A stretch of DNA of 64,000 nt from Limosilactobacillus caviae. Lineage in GTDB: Bacteria; Bacillota; Bacilli; Lactobacillales; Lactobacillaceae. The notes under the pieces were generated by a model that worked only from the letters and a program-made list of their open reading frames with translations, did no database searches and was not told the DNA's origin. Of the stretch, positions 8,299 through 17,639 are shown piece after piece. Location: the NCBI RefSeq assembly GCF_014635905.1, contig NZ_BMDS01000003.1, positions 124,001 through 188,000 of the forward strand, given 5' to 3'. The first letter of the stretch is position 1; each line of letters begins with the position of its first letter. A program made the translations under genes and the position numbers.

Positions 8299-8865
8299 TT
8301 ATTTATCATAATTGCCAGTAATTGGGTTCATTTCTTGAATTTGATTTGTGGCAGGATCATATTGATAAGTACCGGTTAGGTGAGCGATATTCGGGTCGCC
8401 ACCCTGATTATTACGTACTTCGATTTGGTAGTTATTATTTTGCTTATTCGGTGTTACATAGTAATGATTACCATCTTTTTGTACCCCGCTTGACTTAACA
8501 AAACTAGTTAAAACTTGTTGATCGCTTTGCGCAGGGGTGCTACTTGAAGCTGCCTGATTTTGGGATGAGTGATTAGCAACAGCTGAGTAAGTAGCAGAGC
8601 TTGCATTCTGCATGTTAGTTGAATTGGAAGTTTGCGATGATGTACTTGCTTTTTGGTCATTACTGGATTCTACGCTTGAAACATCAGAATGAGACTTAAT
8701 TGCTTTTTGACTGTTTGTTGAAGAATTTGCTTGCTTACTTACCTTTGTAGCAGCAGTTGAGGTTTTTGTTGCTGGGGCCGCTGCACTATTTGCACATCCT
8801 GCTAGTCCGAAGGCGGTTAAAATTACTAGCGAACTTGTTAAAACTTTATTTGTCATCTTCATCAT
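8299..8865 (-). CDS. Ser/Thr-rich lipoprotein
   Basis: Secreted lipoprotein of about 188 residues. The N-terminus has basic residues, a hydrophobic stretch (VLTSSLVILTAFGL) and the lipobox LAGC, so Cys should be diacylated and anchor the protein to the outer face of the membrane. A low-complexity Ser/Thr/Gln/Asn linker of about 90 residues leads to a C-terminal domain of about 70 residues (SFVKSSGVQKDGNHYYVTP). The first ATG (8871) lies only 2 nt after the GAGGGGG ribosome binding site; the ATG two codons later gives 8 nt spacing and is preferred. Function unknown; the gene is monocistronic. Confidence 0.78.
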   Translation of the reverse strand: MMKMTNKVLTSSLVILTAFGLAGCANSAAAPATKTSTAATKVSKQANSSTNSQKAIKSHSDVSSVESSNDQKASTSSQTSNSTNMQNASSATYSAVANHSSQNQAASSSTPAQSDQQVLTSFVKSSGVQKDGNHYYVTPNKQNNNYQIEVRNNQGGDPNIAHLTGTYQYDPATNQIQEMNPITGNYDK

Positions 8866-9067
8866 TTTCATGACCCCCTCATTCTCTCTTAATATAATTT
8901 CTGAAAATTATCACACTTATATTATACCGCCTTTTGAAATCTTTTTGTAACATTTTTAACTTTTTTGTTACAATTAATTGGCTGTTATCTTCTAATTGTT
9001 TAGAAATTTTCCCTCACCAGGAATTTACGTTAAAATTATTAACACTTAAAGGATTAAGGAGCTTTTA

Positions 9068-10096
9068 ATGATGAATAAGTATGACTTGACGATTACTAAG
9101 CTGCATCAAATGGTTAAAGAAGGGATTGTTCCAGGGGTTAGCTATTTGATTTTTGACGGTAACGACACGATAAAAGAAGTAACGGGGATGGCCCAGATTT
9201 ATCCAGACGTAGCCAAATTAAAATCTAACATGTTATATGATGTTGCCTCACTTACAAAGGTAGTCGGAACTGTTCCGGTTATTGCAATGCTGGTTCAAGA
9301 AGGAAAAATAGGACTAGATGATCCGGTTAATAAGTATCTTCCAGAGTTTAGTGATGGGCGACCGACAATTCGTAACTTATTAACGCATACGTCTGGAATT
9401 GCGGGGTATATACCACATCGAAACGAACTTAATGCCGCGGAACTAAAGAAGGCTTTCTTAACAAGAATGCATGTTGAGGATAGCTTAAACCGCCAAATAA
9501 AGTACGCTGATGTAAACTACCTATATTTGGGGTGGATTATTGAACGAATTTGTAATGATCCGGTTCAAAAAGTAATTACTGATCGAGTCTTGAAACCATT
9601 AAATATGCCGACAGCAACGTTTACTCCTGATCCCGCCAAGTGTGTACCAACGGAGATCCAGGCTAAACGTGGAATAATCAAGGGGAAGACTCATGATCCC
9701 AAGGGATATATTCTTGGCGAGCACTGTGGTTGTGCTGGTTTGTTTGCATCGTTAGAGGACTTGACAATTTTTAGCCGAGCATTAATTGAAACAAACCTAA
9801 ATAATCTTTTATCCTCCGCGATGATTGATGCCTTCTTTAGGGATCAAACTCGTATTCCGGGGTCGCACACACGCTCACTTGGTTGGAAACTTTTCCATGC
9901 TCAAAGTCCTGACCGTCATCTTTTAATTAGTCATACTGGTTTTACGGGGACTTGGATGGTTTTAGACCGTCAAGCTGACCAAGGATTTATTGTCTTAACA
10001 AATCGTGTCCATCCAAGTGCTAAAAATCAAGAATATTTGGATGCCCGTGACAATCTCTTTGCCATTTATTTGAATGAAAAAGAAAAAACTTTGTGA
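9068..10096 (+). CDS. Serine hydrolase, beta-lactamase / penicillin-binding-protein-like family
   Basis: 342 residues with the class C beta-lactamase fold signatures. The nucleophile motif is SLTK (Ser61, Lys64). A YADVN motif near residue 146 corresponds to the usual YSD/YxN element. HTG lies near residue 303. There is no signal peptide, so the enzyme is probably cytoplasmic. Members of this family act as esterases, D-amino-acid peptidases or amidases, and the substrate cannot be told from sequence. AAGGAG at 9056-9061 serves either of two adjacent ATGs (9068 or 9071). It is a single gene before the arginine cluster; resistance to beta-lactams is not implied. Confidence 0.82.
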   Translation: MMNKYDLTITKLHQMVKEGIVPGVSYLIFDGNDTIKEVTGMAQIYPDVAKLKSNMLYDVASLTKVVGTVPVIAMLVQEGKIGLDDPVNKYLPEFSDGRPTIRNLLTHTSGIAGYIPHRNELNAAELKKAFLTRMHVEDSLNRQIKYADVNYLYLGWIIERICNDPVQKVITDRVLKPLNMPTATFTPDPAKCVPTEIQAKRGIIKGKTHDPKGYILGEHCGCAGLFASLEDLTIFSRALIETNLNNLLSSAMIDAFFRDQTRIPGSHTRSLGWKLFHAQSPDRHLLISHTGFTGTWMVLDRQADQGFIVLTNRVHPSAKNQEYLDARDNLFAIYLNEKEKTL

Positions 10097-10116
10097 AATT
10101 TATATACAGTTATGTG

Positions 10117-10130
10117 AATAAGCGTTTTCA
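10117..10130 (+). promoter_or_regulatory. Possible cre (CcpA site) upstream of arcA
   Basis: AATAAGCGTTTTCA matches the cre consensus at 12 of 14 positions. Carbon repression of arginine deiminase genes is known in lactic acid bacteria, so this is plausible but unproven. Confidence 0.4.
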
Positions 10131-10157
10131 TGAAATATACGTTTTGAATGAACAGAA

Positions 10158-10190
10158 TGTATAAAAACTGTTAATAATTTATATTAATAA
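10158..10190 (+). promoter_or_regulatory. Possible ArgR operator region upstream of arcA
   Basis: TGTATAA (10158-10164) and the dyad TTAATA-5-TATTAA (10171-10187) resemble AT-rich ARG boxes. An argR gene follows arcA, which supports the idea. AT-rich dyads are common by chance here. Confidence 0.3.
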
Positions 10191-10231
10191 CTTCTTTTTA
10201 TTTAATTCACTAAATGTTGATATATCGGCAT

Positions 10232-10260
10232 TTGACAACGGTTACACAAACTAATAACAT
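10232..10260 (+). promoter_or_regulatory. Probable arcA promoter
   Basis: A perfect TTGACA (10232-10237) is followed 17 nt later by TAACAT (10255-10260), 42 bp before the arcA start. Confidence 0.55.
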
Positions 10261-10302
10261 GTAATTGTAGTCAAGTGATACTTCAAAAAGGAGTGATATT
10301 GT

Positions 10303-11532
10303 ATGCAAAGTCCAATTCATGTTACATCAGAAATTGGGAAGCTTAAGACAGTTATGTTGCATCGACCAGGTAAGGAAATTGAAAATGTTTATCCTGACAT
10401 TCTTCACCGGATGCTTGTAGATGACATTCCATACTTACCGATCGCTCAAGAAGAACATGACCTTTTTGCACAAACATTACGGGACAATGGTGCTGAGGTA
10501 TTGTATCTTGAAGATTTATTAACGGATGCATTGGCAGATAATGATATTAAGGAAGAATTCCTTGAAAAGATCATTGCGGAATCAGGCTATGCTGCTGGAG
10601 CAATTCATGATGGGTTAAAGGAGTACTTGCTTAGTTTTAACACCAAGGACATGGTTGATAAGATCATTGCAGGTGTTCGGAAAGATGAAATTAAGACTAA
10701 GTATGCTTCTCTTGCTGAATTAGCAGAAGACAAGGATTACCCATTCTACATGGATCCAATGCCAAATGCATACTTTACTCGTGACCAACAGGCATGTATC
10801 GGGGACGGAATTACTATTAATCGCATGACCTTCAAGGCACGTCAACGTGAATCTCTCTTTACTGAATACATTATTAATCATAACAAGCGATTTGCTGATA
10901 AGGGTGTTGAGGTATGGCGTAACCGGTACCCAGAAGGCCGCATTGAGGGTGGGGACGAATTAGTTCTCAGCGACCATGTATTAGCAATTGGTATTTCTCA
11001 ACGGACATCAGCTAAGGCCATTACTGAATTAGCTGAAAGCCTCTTTGAAAAATCTAATTATGATACAGTAATTGCTATTCATATTCCTCATAACCATGCA
11101 ATGATGCACCTTGATACTGTATTTACAATGATTAATTACGATCAATTTACAGTTCATCCAGCAATTTTACGTGATGGTGGTCATGTTGATGCATACATTA
11201 TGCACCCAAGTAGTAATGGTGAAATTTCAATTACTCATGAAACGAACCTTAAAGAAATTTTGAAGAAGGCACTTGATAAGCCGGAAATTGATTTAATTCC
11301 TACTGGTGGCGGCGATCCGATTATTGCTCCACGTGAACAGTGGAATGACGGTTCTAACACGCTGGCAATTGCCCCTGGTGTAGTTGTAACTTATGACCGG
11401 AACTATGTCTCAAACGATTTGCTGCGTAAGCATGGTATTCTCGTTCATGAGGTTCGTTCAAGCGAATTATCACGTGGTCGTGGTGGTCCACGGTGCATGT
11501 CATGTCCAATTGTTCGTGAAGATCTTAAGTAG
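10303..11532 (+). CDS. arcA: Arginine deiminase
   Basis: Hydrolyses L-arginine to L-citrulline and ammonia, the first step of the ADI pathway, in the cytoplasm. 409 residues, the usual length. Family landmarks include FTRDQQA near residue 159, HLDTVFTMI near residue 270 and the C-terminal [12 protein letters not shown] with the nucleophile Cys398. AAGGAGTG precedes the ATG. It is followed by a terminator, then argR and two ArcD-like permeases. The partner genes arcB and arcC for ATP production are not in this window, so the pathway is split. ArgR and possibly CcpA are likely regulators. Confidence 0.95.
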   Translation: MQSPIHVTSEIGKLKTVMLHRPGKEIENVYPDILHRMLVDDIPYLPIAQEEHDLFAQTLRDNGAEVLYLEDLLTDALADNDIKEEFLEKIIAESGYAAGAIHDGLKEYLLSFNTKDMVDKIIAGVRKDEIKTKYASLAELAEDKDYPFYMDPMPNAYFTRDQQACIGDGITINRMTFKARQRESLFTEYIINHNKRFADKGVEVWRNRYPEGRIEGGDELVLSDHVLAIGISQRTSAKAITELAESLFEKSNYDTVIAIHIPHNHAMMHLDTVFTMINYDQFTVHPAILRDGGHVDAYIMHPSSNGEISITHETNLKEILKKALDKPEIDLIPTGGGDPIIAPREQWNDGSNTLAIAPGVVVTYDRNYVSNDLLRKHGILVHEVRSSELSRGRGGPRCMSCPIVREDLK

Positions 11533-11545
11533 TAAATAAGATATT

Positions 11546-11602
11546 AAAAGCAGCAAATTTATCTGAGTTATTTTAGAAAGGGTATAATTTTGCTGCTTTT
11601 TC
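11546..11602 (+). terminator. arcA terminator
   Basis: AAAAGCAGCAAA (11546-11557) pairs with TTTGCTGCTTTT (about 11589-11600) across a 31-nt loop, followed by T-rich sequence. The large loop may make it leaky. Confidence 0.65.
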
Positions 11603-11646
11603 TTGTATTATTTTAGTGTAATTAACTTGATAAGAAGGGGACACGA

Positions 11647-12108
11647 ATGGATCGAAAGGCAAGACGAAAATATATTGAACAAGTGGTTAATGACCGCAAG
11701 ATTGAAACACAAGAAGAGTTGCTCAAATTGTTGGCGGATGCGGGTTTTGAAACAACCCAGGCAACTATTTCACGTGATATTCACGCACTAAATATCGTTA
11801 AGGCAAATGATGGTAATGGTCATACACACTACGTTCAATTACATGTGACACCAGAACACAACTTTGAACGGCTATATCAGGGTATTCATGATAATGTCCG
11901 GACAATTGAAACAGTTCAATTTATGAATGTAGTTAAGACGGCGCTTAATTCTAGTTATGCAACAATCTTAGCGGGGATGTTTGATGAACTTGATATTCCG
12001 GAAGTTGTAGGTACGCTTGCTGGCAACGATACCTTGATTATCATTAGTAAAAATAGTGATGATGCTAAAATGGTCTATGATTTAATTATTCAACACATGC
12101 ATTCATAA
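11647..12108 (+). CDS. argR: Arginine repressor/activator ArgR
   Basis: 153-residue ArgR/AhrC-family regulator. An N-terminal winged helix contains the recognition motif QATISRDI near residues 38-45. The C-terminal hexamerisation and arginine-binding domain carries GTLAGNDT near residues 119-126. With arginine as co-effector, such proteins activate ADI genes or repress biosynthesis. The ATG follows GAAGGGGAC. It lies between arcA and arcD, 20 bp before arcD, so it is probably cotranscribed with the transporters and acts on the local cluster. Confidence 0.92.
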   Translation: MDRKARRKYIEQVVNDRKIETQEELLKLLADAGFETTQATISRDIHALNIVKANDGNGHTHYVQLHVTPEHNFERLYQGIHDNVRTIETVQFMNVVKTALNSSYATILAGMFDELDIPEVVGTLAGNDTLIIISKNSDDAKMVYDLIIQHMHS

Positions 12109-12128
12109 ATTGAATAGGAGGGATTTCT

Positions 12129-13550
12129 ATGGATGGACAAAAGAAAGGTATCGGTAAAGGCGAACTAATTGCCTTAATTGTAAGTTCATGTATCGGTACC
12201 GGGATATTTGGTATTACTAGTGATGTTGCTGCAGCTGCGGCACCAGGTCCTGCTTTATTGGCTTGGATTTTCGTTGGTCTTGGTTTCTTAATGTTGGTTC
12301 TTTCCCTAAATAATTTGTCAGAAAAACGACCAGACCTTACTTCCGGGATCTTCTCGTATGCCGGAGCCGGATTTGGGCCACTAGGCGAGTTTATTTCCGG
12401 ATGGTCTTACTGGCTGTCTGCATGGTTGGGAAACATTGCCTTTGCGACAATGCTAATGAGTTCAATCGGGACCTTTTTCCCAACGTTTAAGGGTGGTCAG
12501 AATTTACCATCAATTATCGTTGCCATCATCTTCTGTTGGCTATTAACGATTTTGGTTAACAATGGTGTTGAAAGTGCCTCTTTTGTTAATATGATCGGAA
12601 CAATCTGCAAGGTGTTACCATTAGTTATCTTCATCATTATGATGGTTGTTTGCTTTAAGGCTGGAATGTTCACGACAGACTTCTGGGGACGTGTTGCTAA
12701 CAATGCTTCTCAAGGAACGACAACGGGTTCTGTTTGGGAACAAATGAAGGGTACCTTAATGACGCTGATTTGGGTATTTATCGGGGTTGAAGGTGCTTCT
12801 GTTATGGCTAGTCGTGCTAAGTCGCTTACAGCCGCTCGGGAAGCTTCTTTAATTAGTTTTGGCCTCTTAGTAATCATCTATGTTTTGATTTCAATTTTGC
12901 CTTATGGTACATTAACCCGGGCAGAATTAGCTGGAATGGGTCAGCCTGCTATTGGACATGTTCTTCAAGCAACTGTTGGTAACTGGGGTTCAATCCTAAT
13001 TAACGTTGGTTTGATCATTTCAACAATTGTTTCTTGGCTTTCCTGGACAATGCTTCCAGCTGAAACGACGATGCTGGTTGCCGATGATAAAGCAATGCCT
13101 AAAGTTTGGGGAAAGGTTAATGCTAAAAAAGCACCAACTGCTTCCTTAATGATTACTGCGGTATTACAAACAATATTCTTGTTCTCATTGCTTTTCACTG
13201 ATAAAGCCTATGAATTTGCATATTCACTATGTAGTGCAGCAATTTTATTCTCATACTTATTTGTTGGACTTTACCAAATGAAATACAGTTCTGCACATCA
13301 AGAATGGGGACAATTCACGATCGGTTTGCTTTCTGCAGCATTCATGTTCGCATGTATGTTCCTTGCTGGATGGCAAGAAGTATTATTAGTTTCAATTAGT
13401 TTTATTCCTGGATTCTACATTTATTACTTAGCATGTAAAGAAAATGATCGTAAAGTTACAACTGCTGAAAAGTGGACAATGGCATTAATCTTAATTCTTA
13501 GTGTCATCGCAATTTGGCTTGTTGCCAATGGAACTATTGCCATTAGCTAG
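12129..13550 (+). CDS. arcD: Arginine/ornithine antiporter-type APC permease (ArcD)
   Basis: 473-residue amino acid permease with about 12 hydrophobic segments. The TM1 motif SSCIGTGIFGIT is the substrate-backbone binding loop of APC transporters. Placement behind arcA-argR indicates arginine uptake in exchange for ornithine (or citrulline), which drives the ADI pathway without using energy. AGGAGG lies 8 nt before the ATG. A paralogue follows at 13608. Exact substrates are inferred from context. Confidence 0.83.
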   Translation: MDGQKKGIGKGELIALIVSSCIGTGIFGITSDVAAAAAPGPALLAWIFVGLGFLMLVLSLNNLSEKRPDLTSGIFSYAGAGFGPLGEFISGWSYWLSAWLGNIAFATMLMSSIGTFFPTFKGGQNLPSIIVAIIFCWLLTILVNNGVESASFVNMIGTICKVLPLVIFIIMMVVCFKAGMFTTDFWGRVANNASQGTTTGSVWEQMKGTLMTLIWVFIGVEGASVMASRAKSLTAAREASLISFGLLVIIYVLISILPYGTLTRAELAGMGQPAIGHVLQATVGNWGSILINVGLIISTIVSWLSWTMLPAETTMLVADDKAMPKVWGKVNAKKAPTASLMITAVLQTIFLFSLLFTDKAYEFAYSLCSAAILFSYLFVGLYQMKYSSAHQEWGQFTIGLLSAAFMFACMFLAGWQEVLLVSISFIPGFYIYYLACKENDRKVTTAEKWTMALILILSVIAIWLVANGTIAIS

Positions 13551-13607
13551 GTAAATAATGTATAATTATTCCGCATTTGAAGAATATTTATAAGTGAGGT
13601 GATTAAG

Positions 13608-15005
13608 GTGAAGGAAAAGAAATTAAATCTCTTCCTCTTAATCACCTTAATTGTAGGAACGATTATTGGTGGTGGGATTTTTAATAGTCCGACCGATTTG
13701 ATTTTGAAAGCAAACCCAATGGCAGCATTAATCGCATGGTTGATTGGCGGCCTAGGAATTTTAACGCTGGTATTAGTCTTCTATAAACTCTCTGTTATTA
13801 AGCCGGAGATGAATGGTGGAATTTATACTTATGCAAAAGAAGGCTTTGGTAATTACGTAGGTTTCAATTCCTTTTGGGGATATTGGATGGGGGCAGTATT
13901 TGGTAACATTGCCTTTATTTCACTCTTCTTTAAAACCTTAAATAGTATGTTAGGTTCGCACCAGCTTTCACCGTTGATGTGCTTTATCGGTGGCTCAATT
14001 ATCTTATGGGGATATACAGCTATCACATGGTTTGGTGTTCATGAAGCAAGCATCTTAAACGCGGTCATTACGATTATAAAAATCCTACCGTTGCTCTTGG
14101 TAGTTGTTATAGGGATTTTTGCTTTCCAGCCGCATATTTTTAATGTTCCGGATTGGACTACTGTTCTTGCGGTCAATCAGACGCATGTATCATTTGGTAA
14201 CCAGATCAGTGGTGCGATGAGTACGATTGTCTGGTGTTTTGTTGGAATCGAAGCTGCTGTTTCAATGTCCCGACGAGCAAGTCGGCCACGAGATGTTGGG
14301 AAGGCGACAATTATTAGTTTTGTGATTGTGTTAGTCCTTTATATCTCAATTTCAATTATTCCAATGGGGATTTTAACAGCTAAGGAGCTAAGTCAGACCT
14401 CGGTTCCGCTTGCTGCTGCTCTGAGCCATACTGCATTAGGCGTTGCTGGAAGCCTAATTATCAAAATCGGCTTATTAGTTTCGCTGCTGGGTGCTCTTCT
14501 AAGCTGGTTTATGATTGGACCGGAGATTGCATATGTAACAAGCTACGATCGGGACATGCCGCGCGCGTTTAAGATTGTTAACCGTCATAGTGTTCCGGGG
14601 TTTGCATTGATTGTATATACGATAATTATGCAGGGATGCTTGTTGGTGTTATTACTTCCCCAGCTTCAAACCGCGTACACAATTGCTTATACCTTAGCCG
14701 CAACAATGACATTAGTTGCTTACTTGTTGTCCGCATTATATGGCTTGAAATTAGCTATTCGCGAAAACTTGGGGATTGGCTTTAAGCTTATTGCTATTCT
14801 CGCGTCACTGTATTCTGTTTATATGTTAGTTGCTTCTGGACTTGAATATGTATTTGCTAGTGCGATTATTTTTGCACTTGGAATACCATTATTTGCAGGG
14901 GCTCCTAATAAAATGAGCAAAAAGGAAAAATGGTTGGCAGCTGTTATTGCACTAGCAGGTGTGATTGCGCTCATTTTGATCATTAATGGGAAAATTAGTT
15001 TTTAA
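13608..15005 (+). CDS. Second APC-family amino acid permease, ArcD-like paralogue
   Basis: 465 residues, about 12 TM segments, with TM1 motif VGTIIGGGIFNSPTD. It is clearly related to the preceding permease (shared WSYWL/WGYWM and GNIAFxxxFxxxLxS-like patterns) but divergent. A GTG at 13599 is also in frame. AGGTGA (13597-13602) is correctly spaced for the GTG at 13608, giving MKEKKLNLF. It is probably cotranscribed with arcD and ends at a strong terminator. It may exchange a different pair, such as arginine/citrulline or another amino acid linked to the ADI pathway. Confidence 0.78.
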   Translation: MKEKKLNLFLLITLIVGTIIGGGIFNSPTDLILKANPMAALIAWLIGGLGILTLVLVFYKLSVIKPEMNGGIYTYAKEGFGNYVGFNSFWGYWMGAVFGNIAFISLFFKTLNSMLGSHQLSPLMCFIGGSIILWGYTAITWFGVHEASILNAVITIIKILPLLLVVVIGIFAFQPHIFNVPDWTTVLAVNQTHVSFGNQISGAMSTIVWCFVGIEAAVSMSRRASRPRDVGKATIISFVIVLVLYISISIIPMGILTAKELSQTSVPLAAALSHTALGVAGSLIIKIGLLVSLLGALLSWFMIGPEIAYVTSYDRDMPRAFKIVNRHSVPGFALIVYTIIMQGCLLVLLLPQLQTAYTIAYTLAATMTLVAYLLSALYGLKLAIRENLGIGFKLIAILASLYSVYMLVASGLEYVFASAIIFALGIPLFAGAPNKMSKKEKWLAAVIALAGVIALILIINGKISF

Positions 15006-15045
15006 GGACATGATGTCGGAAATTAAATTAGAATAGTATAGCTCA

Positions 15046-15088
15046 AAAAGGCTCCAGAGTTCGGTTTTGCCGAGCACTGGAGCCTTTT
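15046..15088. terminator. Bidirectional stem-loop terminator; copy B of a repeated hairpin
   Basis: AAAAGGCTCCAG (15046-15057) pairs perfectly with CTGGAGCCTTTT (15077-15088). An AG/CA internal loop and an inner TTCGG/CCGAG helix lie inside. A-run and T-run flanks let it act in both directions, for arcD2 and possibly for the minus-strand murT operon. Confidence 0.85.
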
Positions 15089-15155
15089 ATCGTTCTTATG
15101 TTTTTTCTAAATTTTAATCTTCACTATTCATTTTACTTTTCATGTTATCCATTCG

Positions 15156-15416
15156 TCAAACAACATAGGTTTCAACTAATGTGATGAGGCTTACCCATAA
15201 AATTGTGAAATTCGATGAGGTAAGAAATAGTAAGATGATTAGTATCCAGGAGATCCAGTTCCAACGGCGCTCAAGACGTATTACTTTTACAAACCGTGGT
15301 GGAATCTTTGCCGGATTTTGAACAGCTAGTGCTTGAAGCTGCGAGAAGAGTCGAACTTCCCAAAAACTTTCAAGCAGGAAAATAATGGTAAATACAAATG
15401 TTATTGTTTGATTCAC
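15156..15416 (-). CDS. Small membrane protein, possible third gene of the murT-gatD operon
   Basis: 86 residues with a hydrophobic N-terminal helix (about 3-15) and a C-terminal hydrophobic region (about 53-82), around a basic middle (VKVIRLERRWN). I do not recognise the family. The start is GTG, with AAGGTG 7 nt upstream on the minus strand. It begins only 14 bp after the gatD stop, in the same direction, so it is probably cotranscribed with murT-gatD. A link to cell-wall precursor amidation is a guess from position. Confidence 0.6.
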   Translation of the reverse strand: MNQTITFVFTIIFLLESFWEVRLFSQLQALAVQNPAKIPPRFVKVIRLERRWNWISWILIILLFLTSSNFTILWVSLITLVETYVV

Positions 15417-15430
15417 TGGTTGTCACCTTA

Positions 15431-16138
15431 CTAAAATGTAGGCTTTATTTTAAGCGCTTTTTGACTACTCAAGTCTGCATCTGGGTATTTATGTTCAAGG
15501 GCTGCTAAAAGAATCTTTTTAGCAATTTCACCATTTCTTGTAAGAATTGGTCCATGGAAGTAGGAGCAGTATGTGTTTTTATAAATTGCCCCTTCAGTGT
15601 GGTCTTCGCCGTTATTCCCATTACCAGAAATAACTTTTCCAAGCGGCCGTTCATCTTTTCCTAAGAAGGTTCGACCGTTATGATTTTCAAAACCGTGATA
15701 TTCTTGGCCGCTTTCTTCATTTTTAATAGTGATATCACCGATGAAACGATGGTTATCCTGGCTTAGCGTGTAGTGATCAAGGATGCCAAGTCCCGGAATC
15801 TTTTCACCGCCAGCACCGATATAATAGTGACCGAGAAGCTGATAACCACCACAAATAGCAAGAAGGGGTTTCCCGTCGTTAATAAACTTACTAATTCCTG
15901 CTTTCTTATTTGGAAGGTCTTTGGAAACAACGAGTTGCTCGTAATCCTGACCACCGCCAAAGAGTGCTAGGTCAAAGTCCTGGGGATTAAACTCATTGTC
16001 GATACTAATAACTTTGACGTCGATATCTGTATCCATTTGTTTAGCATAATATTGAAGAGCAATAATATTGCCAACATCACTATAGGTATTCAACAAGTCG
16101 CCATAAAGGTGGGCGAGGTGCAAGTGATATTTTGCCAT
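15431..16138 (-). CDS. gatD: Lipid II isoglutaminyl synthase, glutaminase subunit GatD
   Basis: 235-residue class I glutamine amidotransferase of the CobB/CobQ type. It supplies ammonia to MurT to amidate the alpha-carboxyl of D-Glu in lipid II. The nucleophile is Cys96 in AICGGYQ, and the partner His195 is in SYFHGP. Length and spacing match known GatD proteins. Its start overlaps the murT stop by one base, the usual arrangement for obligate partners. Amidation is important for peptidoglycan cross-linking in Gram-positives. Confidence 0.93.
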   Translation of the reverse strand: MAKYHLHLAHLYGDLLNTYSDVGNIIALQYYAKQMDTDIDVKVISIDNEFNPQDFDLALFGGGQDYEQLVVSKDLPNKKAGISKFINDGKPLLAICGGYQLLGHYYIGAGGEKIPGLGILDHYTLSQDNHRFIGDITIKNEESGQEYHGFENHNGRTFLGKDERPLGKVISGNGNNGEDHTEGAIYKNTYCSYFHGPILTRNGEIAKKILLAALEHKYPDADLSSQKALKIKPTF

Positions 16139-17475
16139 CAGTCCATTCCTCCCTTAATATAGCCTTTATCTGCTAGTTGCTTACGTAATTGAAGAACCGC
16201 TGTATAGGTAGCGAGAATATAAACATGCTCAGTAGGCATTTCTTTAATTTTATCAATTACTTGTGTTAAGTCCGGCTCATGCCACATTTCGTTCACGCCA
16301 GCCATTGTTAACCGGGTTGTAATATCTTTATACCGTTCGCCACCAGTCATATATTGCGGAATTTGGTGACGAGTAAGCTTTTCAAAGTCACCGTCCCAGA
16401 TCCAACTAGTATCAATACCATCAGCATAATTAGCGTTCAGTAAGAAGGCAAAACTAAATGGCTTTTCATCGGTTTCAATCATATCTAAGACTTGATTAAG
16501 GCCAACTGGGTTTTTAACAAGAATCAAAGTGACCTGCTTTCCATCGATATTAATCACTTCTTGTCGACCAAAGACTCGTTCATCTGATTCAAATGCATCC
16601 TTAATCTGTGACTGGCTTACTCCTAAGAAACGACCAAGCGAATAAGCGGCTAAAGCATTATAAATGTTGTATAGTCCGCCGATTCCAATTGTATATTCCT
16701 GTCCATCAATCTCAAAAGTTGAGTGTGTGGGGGTAAGTTTATTAATCTTTGTAACGGCATACGTTAATTTTGGACGATGGAAACCGCAGTGTGGACAGAA
16801 ATAGTTACCTAGCCCGGCATAAGTACGCATCCGATATTTTAAGATATGCTGGCACTTGGGACATAGTAAGCCATCGGTGTTAGCAGGCGCGTTAAAAGGT
16901 TCTTTTTCCTCATGGTTGAAGCCATAATAGATAATTGGGTTAGGTAATTCTTTACTATTGAAGAGCTGCTCATCCCCATTAGCGATAATCGTTGCCTTTG
17001 ATGCTAATTTGACCCCCTGCAAAATCTTATTGTACGTGGTATAGATTTCACCGTACCGATCCATTTGATCACGGAAAATGTTGGTAAAGACAAACGCAAT
17101 TGGCGTGATGTGTTTACATACTTTGACTACGTTTGCTTCATCAACTTCAAGAACAGCAAGTCCTTTTTTCTTTGGACGTGGTGCAGTAATAAAGGTTGTC
17201 ACAATTCCTTGCTCCATGTTAGAACCGGTTGGGTTAGTGAGAACCTGGTCATATTTTTCACGGAGAACTCGTACGCTTAATGCGGTAGTTAAAGTTTTTC
17301 CATTAGTTCCTGTTACAATTACAAGGTCATACTTTTTGCTAAAGGCTTGCAGAATATTTGGGTCAAGCTTTAAAGTTAATTTTCCTGGGAGCGAGCTTCC
17401 GCCGTTCATAAACGTATGGAGGAACCAGTAGCTTGACCGTCCGGCAAATTCGGCAAATGAATTTCGAACTGTCAT
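16138..17475 (-). CDS. murT: Lipid II isoglutaminyl synthase, Mur ligase-like subunit MurT
   Basis: 445 residues. The Mur-ligase central domain has the ATP-binding loop VTGTNGKT (residues 54-61). It is interrupted by a Cys4 zinc ribbon (Cys205, 208, 227, 230) characteristic of MurT, and a DUF1727-type C-terminal domain follows. With GatD it converts the D-isoglutamate of lipid II to D-isoglutamine using ATP and glutamine. A minus-strand ribosome binding site GAAAGGA lies 10-12 nt before the ATG. It is the first gene of the operon, with its own promoter at 17587-17615. Confidence 0.93.
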   Translation of the reverse strand: MTVRNSFAEFAGRSSYWFLHTFMNGGSSLPGKLTLKLDPNILQAFSKKYDLVIVTGTNGKTLTTALSVRVLREKYDQVLTNPTGSNMEQGIVTTFITAPRPKKKGLAVLEVDEANVVKVCKHITPIAFVFTNIFRDQMDRYGEIYTTYNKILQGVKLASKATIIANGDEQLFNSKELPNPIIYYGFNHEEKEPFNAPANTDGLLCPKCQHILKYRMRTYAGLGNYFCPHCGFHRPKLTYAVTKINKLTPTHSTFEIDGQEYTIGIGGLYNIYNALAAYSLGRFLGVSQSQIKDAFESDERVFGRQEVINIDGKQVTLILVKNPVGLNQVLDMIETDEKPFSFAFLLNANYADGIDTSWIWDGDFEKLTRHQIPQYMTGGERYKDITTRLTMAGVNEMWHEPDLTQVIDKIKEMPTEHVYILATYTAVLQLRKQLADKGYIKGGMD

Positions 17476-17586
17476 GAATAGATGTATTCCTTTCGTATCA
17501 ATTGTAAATAATACAATATTGATGATTAAATTACCGTTTAATTCTAAACTTTACGATCACAAAAAGAAAGTTATTAAACTGAAATT

Positions 17587-17615
17587 ATTATAAGATTAAA
17601 GTTATTCAATGTAAA
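17587..17615 (-). promoter_or_regulatory. Promoter of murT-gatD
   Basis: On the minus strand TTTACA (17610-17615) and TATAAT (17587-17592) are 17 nt apart. Confidence 0.65.
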
Positions 17616-17639
17616 AAACTCTTTCCTAATGTAGAAGTA

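Noticed and set aside
9068-10096. True beta-lactamase resistance gene
   Set aside because: It has the SxxK and HTG motifs but no signal peptide, and the fold is shared by many esterases and peptidases.
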